Under the pieces are notes generated by a model. The model saw nothing but the letters and a program-made list of their open reading frames with translations. It was not told where the DNA came from and searched no databases. Shown one piece after another: positions 52,101 through 62,526 of a stretch of 64,000 nt of DNA. The position numbers and the translations under genes were made by a program. Source of the DNA: Branchiostoma lanceolatum. Lineage: Eukaryota; Chordata; Leptocardii; Amphioxiformes; Branchiostomatidae. The stretch lies in the NCBI RefSeq assembly GCF_035083965.1, contig NC_089722.1, positions 22,685,142 through 22,749,141 on the forward strand, read 5' to 3'. The stretch's first letter is position 1; each line of letters starts with the position of its first letter.

Positions 52101-55100
52101 CCGCACACATCAGGCCTTTGCTAACATCCCGTTTGTTGAGTCGGTAGAACGTCACTCAAAGTCGATCCCCACCGTCATTGCAACGTGTACATTATTCATG
52201 GCAAGTTAGCTGGATGCCGTAGTAATGGTTATACTACTATGTCCATGTGTTCCTTGTTGTGTTAGGAGCAAACTTTGAGGAAAATATCGTCTTCAGTCCA
52301 CTATCACACGCAACATTTAGACAAAAAAGTGTTCCTCACAAACCTCTTGTCGTCTGCTTGACAACATGATTCTGGGTAACAATATGGCGGCGGGAAAATA
52401 CACGTGCCGTAGGTTGTAGCAACAAAGAGGAGTTTTGATGATTGATCACACTTAGAATCCAGTTGCAGGTTAGCAAAAGAGATTGTAATAAGTTGTCTTG
52501 TAAATAATTGTGTTTAGCAGGCAGGAGATGTGACATTTGTCTTATAACCCAGCGAACAACCGTGCAGTGTGAGTCTCCCACGAAGCCCCCAGACTCTGTA
52601 AATAAGGGACGGAGAGTTTTTGACGTCGCCAACTTCTAATGCATGGTTATCGAAGCTTTTCAGACAGTGTTCTGAATGCGTTAGTCTGTCAAGTTTGCAT
52701 TTCTAGCGGTATTACTGATGTTGCATCTAGCACATATCCCTAAATACCCCGTTTTCGAAAAATCCCGAATTTAAGTACCCCACGAATTTAGGTTACCCAA
52801 CGTGACACATATGTTTTGAATGCAAATAAAAATTATGTGCATGGACTTGGTTTATTTATCTTCCTTATGAGCATAGTCAGTGGACACAAACACGGCGTAC
52901 TTATGCATAACAAGATCACTAAAAAATCCGTCCTAAGTTAGGGCGCGTCCTAAGGTAGGGCAACCCCCGTTATGTTTGCTAACTGAAATAAGAATTTTGT
53001 TCCTCTCTGCCATTTCTAAGATCATTTAGTGTATAACGTGTATACGCCATTAATTGATTTTTGTTACTATTTGTTACCAATTACCATCATTATAATTCTC
53101 TGATTAGTTATCATATTGTCATCATTTGTTATCATTTACTATGATCATTATTATCTTATGACTTGTTAGATTTATGTTATAATTTGTAAACATAGATGGG
53201 AGAAGACCTGGAACAAGCCGTCATGGCTTTTTTCTTCCTCTAACACGTGTCTGTTAATGTTCGTAAACTGATTTTAACATGTGCAAATGAATGAAATACA
53301 AAATCAACATCAGAAACACAACATTTTTTCTGAACCAGGCATTAGCAACTCACCAAAATCGGGTCCATTATAACCGTGGTGCTGCGTCCGTCAGCGCTTG
53401 ATGCTACCAGCTCTATTATTATGTTACCAGGAGCGATGTCCAACATGGGTGTGTAGAAGACCTGATTAAAAGACATAAGTGCATCTAGGAATTGCTTGAT
53501 ATTACTTAGACCTAGACCTAGACCTAGACCTAGACCTAGACCTAGACCTAGACCTAGACCTAGACCTAGACCTAGACCTAGACCTAGACCTAGACCTAGA
53601 CCTAGACCTAGACCTATACTTAGACCTAAACCTAGACCAAGACCTAGACCTAGACCTAGACCTAGACCTAGACCTAGACCTAGACCTAGACCTAGACCTA
53701 GATCTAGACCTAGACCTAGACCTAGACCTAGACCTAGACCTAGACCTAGACCTAGACCTAGACCTATACTTAGACCTAAACCTAGACCAAGACCTAGACC
53801 TAGACCTAGACCTAGACCTAGACCTAGACCTAGATCTAGACCTAGACCTAGACCTAGACCTAGACCTAGACCTAGACCTAGAGGTTCCAACGTCGTACGA
53901 GGCATGGGGCTGTTAGAGCAGCACATCACGTTGTCCTTTACCTGCCTTGTCAACGGAAAAATTATAAAATAACGCGGTGAAAAATAATACAACAAACTTA
54001 CCCAGCCAGAATACGCGTTTACAACGATGTCCACGGGCGTAGCTGGGCCTTCCCCGGGGAAATTGACTGTTGACATTTCAACTCCCTCCGCTTCGATCTT
54101 ATACTTAATATCTATTCTGAGTGGGCCAAGCTCGTCATAAAACTCTGCAAAATGAAACATAATGTAATTATGTCAATGGATGATACATTATTCTTAGACT
54201 AGATTCAACCATAGTTCATGCAACAGGTCCAAGACAAAAGATACAAAAACTAGAAATTCTGCTGCAGTATCAACAAAAGCCGCTAGGATGCCCATAATTG
54301 ACCTTCAGCTCAGCCTTTCCAAAATCTACCCACTTATCATCACAATCCATCTTAACTTATGATGACTAAAGATTTTCGAAAAGACACACACAAACACGAC
54401 AATACCTCCATTTTCACGGAGGTAAAAATATATATTTTTTCTGTCAACAACAAAGAAAGGATACCTTCACAGACGATGCAGAACTTGTCCACTAAGGATA
54501 CTCCCTGTGCCGGAATGATGGAGCACAGGTCCGTTGGTATTTCTCCGGAGCTGTCCTGGAGAAGCCTCTCTGGTACCGGGTTCCTGATCACGAGGAACCG
54601 GTACTCGGCAATCCTCGGAAAGGCTGGGTCGATGTAGGTGGTAGTCCTGATCGTGTAGTTTCCGGGGACCTGCAATGTCAGACAAAGAAAGTCTCAAAAG
54701 AATGCTTTATAATTTTTTTTACAACAAACCTTGGGAAGATACCCGCTTCCAGCCATGTAAATAGTACGAAATGCAACTTTTTGTATAACGTACCAATCGT
54801 GATTTTAGCCTCTTAAAAGACGACTGCGGGGTAGCAAGAATCATCAGTTTATATCATTGCGATGCACATTTAGAATAATCAGCAACGATGGAATGCTTTG
54901 ATACGTACTGTAAAAACGTTGGGACGAATTTTCAGGTTACTGCTATCAAGGAGTAATATATCGTTAGTCCAGTCAAGGCCAGGAAAGTCTACTGGGGCTT
55001 CCTCTAGAGTCCATGTGTAAGGACCTGAAGTGTCTATGGTTGATGGCATGGTGAGGTGAAACATCTCGTGAGCCAGTAAGTTTGGGTTACAGTTTGCGGA

Positions 55101-58100
55101 ACAGCTGCAGAAACGAAATAAATGATAACGGTTTATTGGTCAGAAATTACACGTGCAATGGCAGCCAGTGCTGAATTGCTGCATGGTTTAGAATCACATA
55201 ATACACAACAGATACATATTTGCTCCGCACTTGTGCTTTGTGGAACTGTCGCGAGGGTCTGGGCGGCTGCCATTCGGCGCCAGCAGGTGACCTTAAGCTT
55301 CCAAAACCGAAGTCAGGTGTAGTGAGGAAACTCGTGTAAAGTGCCTTTCCCAATGGCGCAACATCGGGGCAAATCAGTGGTTTCAAACCCGGGATCTCTC
55401 GCGCCACCCAATGCATATGTTGGTGAAACGAAATGTACGTACGTTATTCTGTACTCTCCGTAGCCAGATACATCGACGGTGTGTATGTTGATGTAGGTAT
55501 AACCAGGTTGATGTCCCTCAGCGGAGATGACCAGGCTGACTTTGACAATGGAGTTCAGCGGGACGGGTTTGGTGAAGAGGTAAAAATGCAAGAAACCACC
55601 GTCTGGATCCGAATCTGCCTCTTGGTCTCCGAGAAGAGCTTCGCAAGCCGATAGGTTGCCGCTGGTAACTGAGAAACAGTCTGTTAGATATTGAATCTGA
55701 GGTTCATAGCTATCTGTGGCACTGGCTGCCATTGCACGGGTAATTTCTGAACAATAAACCATTATCATGTTAAGATTTTATGGATTTTACATGAGAGTTC
55801 TACGGATATTCTATACACAAAATCTATCCTTCTGGTGTTGATGCGGATTCTCATCTTTAGTAGTTCATAGCAGGTACACACGTGAATGCAATTGTTCGCC
55901 CTTTTATGCTTAGGTCACAATTGCGCCGGTGCCCGTCGGGGATGTAACCCCGGCCCGGCTCTGACGTCCGGAGGGCACCGACTGTCGTGGTCACAATTAA
56001 AGTTTCCTTCACGCTGCCCTGCAGGGGTCCCGGGGTGCTCCGGCAGGCACTCGTGGCATTTTTGTAAAATTTTGTCACCTTCATTGGTCGGTCTCCGGTA
56101 GGAACCCGTCAGTTGCTCTGACGGTGTCTTGTAGTGACCCCTGCGGGGTTCGACAAGGTACCGCGTGCTTTTCACATCAATGTGGGGCAGTTGTGGGGAC
56201 CCTGCCGAATGCCCCGCGAACGACGGTCGGGCATCAGGCAGGCTCCTCGTGGGCACTCTCGGGGGTACATAAAACTGCACTGGAGCTCAAAAAGAAACAC
56301 AATATACGAAGTTTACGCCTTAGTTCTGCTCACCTGATCTGTAACGTCACACACTTGACCCGGTCTTAAGAAGTACACACACTTTGATCTATGCACTTGG
56401 TTTGTTTCAAAACATAAGAATAGTTAATTCTATACTCTTTGGCGATGACACCAACCACGTCCTTGCACCAACATATCCATTTCCCACAAAAACTTTGATT
56501 CTCTTATACAACTGGCCAAAGACATTATATAATGTCCTTGAACTGGCCAAGGAGCTAACCAAGATATGTGGAAAGTACATGGTTTGAAGCAAATAAGTTC
56601 CAAACAAAGTCTACAAAGACAGATTGCCTTATTTTCTGAAGTAAAAATCAAAGTTATGATATCATTAAGGCCAAAATGTTCATAATAGACAAAAGAAACA
56701 GACCAACGTTTTGAGGGGTAATAGTAGATGAAAAATTAAACTCGAAAGCCCAATCTCAGCTATAAGTAAAAAAAAAAGCTGAAATAATTGATGTCATTGT
56801 GAAAATCGAATACATCATCCCTCAAAAGATTCTCACAACTATATAATATGCAACAGTCTTATATACCTTACTGTAACATTGTTTGGGGATGTGCCTACCG
56901 TACAATTCTACATCCTCTTATAACTCTCCAAAAGAAATTCACAAGGATAGCAACTGCTTCTGACTTTCGCCGAGACAAAATACTAGATATCCACGATATC
57001 AATAAATATACAAACAATCACATTTTTCTGGCGTTTGAAAGTGCCATTAAAACCCATCATAGCCCACTGTTGAAGTAAGGAAAGGAAAGGAACATGTAGT
57101 AGTCACATGTTCAGTTATTGTCTAACTTTAATCTATACTATTAATCATTTGATTATCATTATCTAAAGTTATCGTATTCTATGTATAATTTTGCTATATT
57201 ATAATTCATAATCAAGTTTGAGAAGTATAGACCAGGAGGGCCCAGTATAAGCAAGGACATTATATATAATGTCATTGGTATAAGCTATATACGCTTTTTC
57301 CTCCTCGTAAACCTGTTTTTATCTATTGTTTATCGTATTATGTATTATAGATTTTCTTGTTCTGCAAATTAATAAACAACAAACAAAAAAAGGCAAACAG
57401 GCAAATAATTACTTGTCCCGATGGACTGCCGGCACCCGTAGGGGTACCTCGCGGTGTTCTCACGTTGAGGTCACGGCGACGTTTTGTCTGCGGGGCCCGG
57501 GTAGAATTTAAGTCAGAACTAAATTTGTGTCGGGTCCCCGCCGGGCCCAAAAATAGCCCGGTAGCCGCAGGGTGCCCCGCGGGGCCACGTAGGGGTCACG
57601 CCAGGAAGTGCCAAAAGAAGGCCCGGGAACTACTCGGCAAGGCCCCTTTTTCCAATTGCGACCTAAGCATTAGGTGGGGCCTTTGCCAGTGGGTCTCCCT
57701 GTGTCTGCCCGTGAACCACCCGGCAGGGCCCCTTTGTCTGCCCGTGAATTAACTGGCGGAGCCCCTTTTTTCCAATTGGGACCTAAGCATTAAACCCCCC
57801 TAAGCCGACCAGAAGAAAATGGTGACCAGGCCAATAGCTACGGGGCCTATTGCTATTGTGATCAAGGCACGATTGGTTCCTAATGTTTCTTCACTGGAAA
57901 GATGTAACCTACCTGGTGGGTTCGGGTAAGAAACTGCTTCACAGGACCAGGCGTAGCTTAACTGGTCGCTGGGGACCTGACAGTCCGGATCATGATACAG
58001 CACGGCGGTGATAAAAAGGTGTATCAACGGCAGGGTCCTTGCGGAGTTGCCGCTTACTTTCGCAACAATGGGAAACGGTACCACCTCCAGCCACGTCTGA

Positions 58101-61100
58101 GCCACGCCGATGCTGGTATGTCCGATCTCGGGTACATCCATGGTCACTGTGACCTGAAAGAATGATCATTAGACCATAGCAAGCAAATTCGATGAATGCC
58201 ATCAGCACCCGTATTGATTTCTTCCTTATTTTGAAATTAGATTCAGATTCAGTTTTATTTCTTATGACTTTGCATATGACATTTCATAGAAATATGCACA
58301 TGAAGTGCGTCATAAATTACAAAGGGCTCATGATTTGTAAAATTCACTATGTAAAGTATTGACTATAACATTATGAATTTGAAATAACTTGCACGAACAG
58401 ATTGAAAATAAGGCACCAAGTTTATTTATACATAAACAATTTCAGCAACTTGACAGTTCGAGCAGTGGAGTTACATTAGTGGCTCGATGTTCATCCGTAG
58501 CACAGCACAGTAAAAACTTGTGGTATCAACAGTCAGTGTGGTAGAGCAGGTTTAATGATCGGGGAAGAAAGGAAATAAAAATGGTCTCCCCCGGAGATAG
58601 TCAACATGACAATAAATAGCCTGGAAACCATACCGTCGGGGGCTCCCCAATATCTCTAAGGCGCTGGGAGTGATGCCCGCCCGCCCAGATATAGCTTAGC
58701 CTGCTCGGGGTGTTGGGTTACGGCCTTGGATTAAATTACTTCGCCCCTCTAGGGCGGCGGCGAAACCGTCGATGACAACTTAAGTAAAAAGGCTACGAAA
58801 TTCTATATGGCAACTAAGTAGAAAGGCTGACAGAAACGGTTTAATCATAAGCAGACTGGGCCTGGTAGAACACTCCTAAGCCGACCCCTAGAGACTGGGA
58901 CCAGGCTAGACAATAAAGTACCAACAATGGGAAACTATATCTTGTGGCAGCCTTGATTGTCCTTGATTGTAGACGTGCCACTTGTGTAGCCAGGAATGTA
59001 GATGTCATCCTGGTAAGTCAGGTGTCAGTTCAGTTGGAGAACGATTTAATTCTTCAGACCGTAATTTCATGTCATTTTTATTCATTTACCCAGGGTCAAA
59101 CATATCGCCACAAGGGCGGTTTTCAGTGTGCCCTGCAGACATATATAATAAAAACATACAAAAGTAACAGAATACAAAAGGTGCAAAACAAATTAGGTAC
59201 AATAATGATAAAAGTGCGATGTAATGTACTTTACAATATTCTTCATGTATTTTACAAACTTAGATGAGCTATCCTGCGTATATCATGTGTTTCCTGCATA
59301 TCAAGCTGTGTTTGTGGCTTTCCTACCTGAGCCAGAAGCAGACCGGCAGGCAAGGTCTTCGCCGGTAGATCGAGTTTCAACTCGTTGGCATAACCATCAG
59401 GGAGAAACTCGTGGAACGAGTCCAAAGGAAGCGTCACTGCGTCGTTTCCCCTTACCGTCCACCGTACCGACACCTTGATGCACAAACATATGCAGGAAAC
59501 AAAATTAACACCTATTTCAAGATATCCTGGTCGCCAAGCTCACCATTGTATTTGGGAGTCTAAGAGGCGTTTAAAGTTGCATTAAACAGTTTTTATTTTC
59601 ACTACATACTAAGAACAGAACTCTAAGCCATTCTCATAGTTCCGAGTGCGCATAAGCAGTCCCGATGCATTGTGGTCTGAGGTCAAAGTCATTCACTTGA
59701 TAACACGTTACGTTTCTTTGTCTAGACCTGTTTGCAAAGTTTTCGACTAGATGCTTGTTTACTTTTAAGGCCTTAACCTTTGACCTGACTGCGGCGCAGG
59801 AACTGGAAGGTAATCTATTGGGAATATGGAGGCCACCTCTTCTGTTAACATCATTTATTATTAATGGCAATACATTAAGAAAATGAAAGGTTTGACCTTT
59901 GTGGCACTGTCATTTATTATTATCAATATTGATGAAAAAATAATTGGTGCGTAGGCAAATAGCTTCATTTACATTTCGTCTACTTTTCACAAATATCCGG
60001 CAAAAAAAAGCTCCTGTAGTTTAGAACTGTGCCTTAAAGGTCTTCAAAAAAGTCTCACCACAGCAGGTTAAAAAAACTGGGAGATTCGGGTTATGCCGCC
60101 CATCCACCCACTAATGGAAACTTCTTTGGTAACGAGAATGAGCAGTGATAAATCATCACCCTAACGAAACATTTGTCATTCTCTCGTTCAGTTAATCCTC
60201 TTTGAAAGACAAAAACGCCCCTGCAGTTCCAAGAAAAGTTGTTAGGATGCCCAAACCTACACCACTTCTTCCTGACATCAAAATGTATCTGCCACCAAAA
60301 AAACACCAAAGCAATAGCATGTCGGTTTGCTGCAGTTCCAAGGCAATCCACCGGGGGCTCAAAGTCAACCTTGACCTTCGTCTTTCCAAGACCTACCTCA
60401 TACCAAATATCGTCACAATACATCGCGAAAACCGCGAACATAAAACCACCGCGAACATTTCTGCATTTACAGTATCTCCCTTTTTCATGGATATAACAAT
60501 ACCTTAATTTTTGATGAAGACAAAAACAACGCTCGTAAGCTGTTAAAAGGGTACGTATCCTTACTTTGTAGGTGTGATTACACCGGATTGACACAAGCGG
60601 AAGGAGGCTGATGTTCCCACATTGGTGCACTCGCAGAGGATTGTCGACACTGTAAATCAAAGCCAAAGTTACAGCTCTCAAATACAAACATTGCAGGTTT
60701 TCTATATACTTAACATTACATGGTTGATTGAATTTCTTAATATCAACATATATCTCTATAGGTTTTGCTTTCTGACCACGGTCAACCCCTGGCTTCGGGT
60801 GAGGGGAAGGTATATCAATTGTACTATGGTCTCATATTTTGTCTTCCAAATGATTTTGTTATATGTCACTGCTTTTTATCATATTTCGGGATGAAAATAT
60901 ATCGTTTTCTATGGTGATTTGTCCCCCAAGCTATCTCCATCAAAGGGTGTCAACCTTGCCCTGTAAAACGAAATAACATTGCAAACAAGTTGGTACCATT
61001 TTCACCGCAAAAAGGTATACTTTTGACTACTGTGCCATGGTATTGTGTAGGCCTTTAATTAAGATTGTTTTTTATTCATTTTTCGTGGTCATGTAAAAAG

Positions 61101-62464
61101 CCATTTTGACACTTTCGAATAGGCCAATGCAGTCTTGGTGGCCCCTTATAGTTGTACACACCCCAATAACCTTGACCTTCGACCACAATGCATCATGACC
61201 TCGCATGCGCACTCGAAACTGTGACACGACTTATGCTAATTTCCGTACCTGCGAATCCCCTCATGGATGTCGACTGTGACGTTGCATGGTTGTGTGACGT
61301 CACCAGGCGGTTCGTCTGTGGCGGAGGTCAGGCTGCAGCCGGTAGCGTGCAGGGTCTCACATTGTACGGCCGCGCCTCGATTTGAATACATAGAAATCAA
61401 TTGGAAATATTTATTAACACAACACAAGTACAGCGACTTTCGTAAGGTCTTCTAACGTTACAACAATACATGCAAACAACAAACAATGGGATACGAAATG
61501 ATCAATCTCTCTCTATATATATATATATAAGTATATGAATACTTCAATATGTCGAATTTAACATATCACACAGGAGGTGTTCCGCATGAATTCTCAGTCT
61601 CTGCGAAAAATCTCGCAAGCCTTTAGGGTAAGAAGTTGCTAAACTACGCGCAAAACTTGTAGAGAGAACTTTTTGGATTTTTTGATTTCGGAACAGTCAA
61701 TTGTTTGATTTCGGAACAGTCAAGTTTTGTATGGGGATGGAGATTGGCAAAGTATGTTGTATTTGTTCTCGCAAATGTTGCCTTTCTTGTCAATATTTAA
61801 AAAAAATGCATCTGTTATTTTGGGACAGTCTATTTCTTTCATGGGGAGGAGTATGGGCGAAACATGCTGTATTTGCTCAGGGGCAAATGACGGCCTTTCT
61901 AGTCAAAGGTATCATTGTCGACATCGATTTTTTTGACACGGAAATGATGCCATATCATAAGAGGGTAAATCGAAACGCATACCTTCATATTGCTGACAGA
62001 TGAACCCCCTAATCCAGCTACAGTCTTTTTCAAACCATTTGGTTCCAAACCCCCCTACATATCCGACACAGCCACCGCGACCGTTAATAGCTGGTGCCGG
62101 TTCACCGGGGTACCAGTCAGAAAAGTCGGATGACGTCAGGGGTTGGCCGTCGTCGAATTCCCACTGACCGTCGTTGTTTGCGTCAGTCAGACCAAGCCAG
62201 AACCCGTACACTCCACCAAGAATAGTGAGAAAATAGTTAATGGCACTATCCTTCGGCATGGCTAAAATCCCACCGTTTGCCTCACACGTCTGTCTAGCCT
62301 CGGCATGCGACTTCGCTACCGGAAAGCTCTTGTAGCAAGCCCCGTTAAAAAGGACGTAGTCTGCTACCGGACAACCGTCTGAAAAAAAAAACGGTAAATT
62401 GCTGAAAATGTATCCCTCCAACACCCCAGGCTGATGTACTCGGCGCACAGTTTTTTTTTTCTGT

Positions 62465-62526
<62 letters not shown>

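Noticed and set aside
53496-53972. 158-codon plus ORF of Arg-Pro repeats, resembling a dipeptide-repeat protein
   Set aside because: Antisense reading of the same satellite; no start context or family.
53342-54160. 272-codon minus ORF with a long (Gly-Leu)n run
   Set aside because: It is two PKD1L exons (10 and 11) fused by a stop-free hexamer satellite intron with proper GT/AG sites on both sides.
60091-60687. 198-codon minus ORF
   Set aside because: Starts with PKD1L exon 4 and then reads through intron and a MITE fragment; the real exon ends at 60565.
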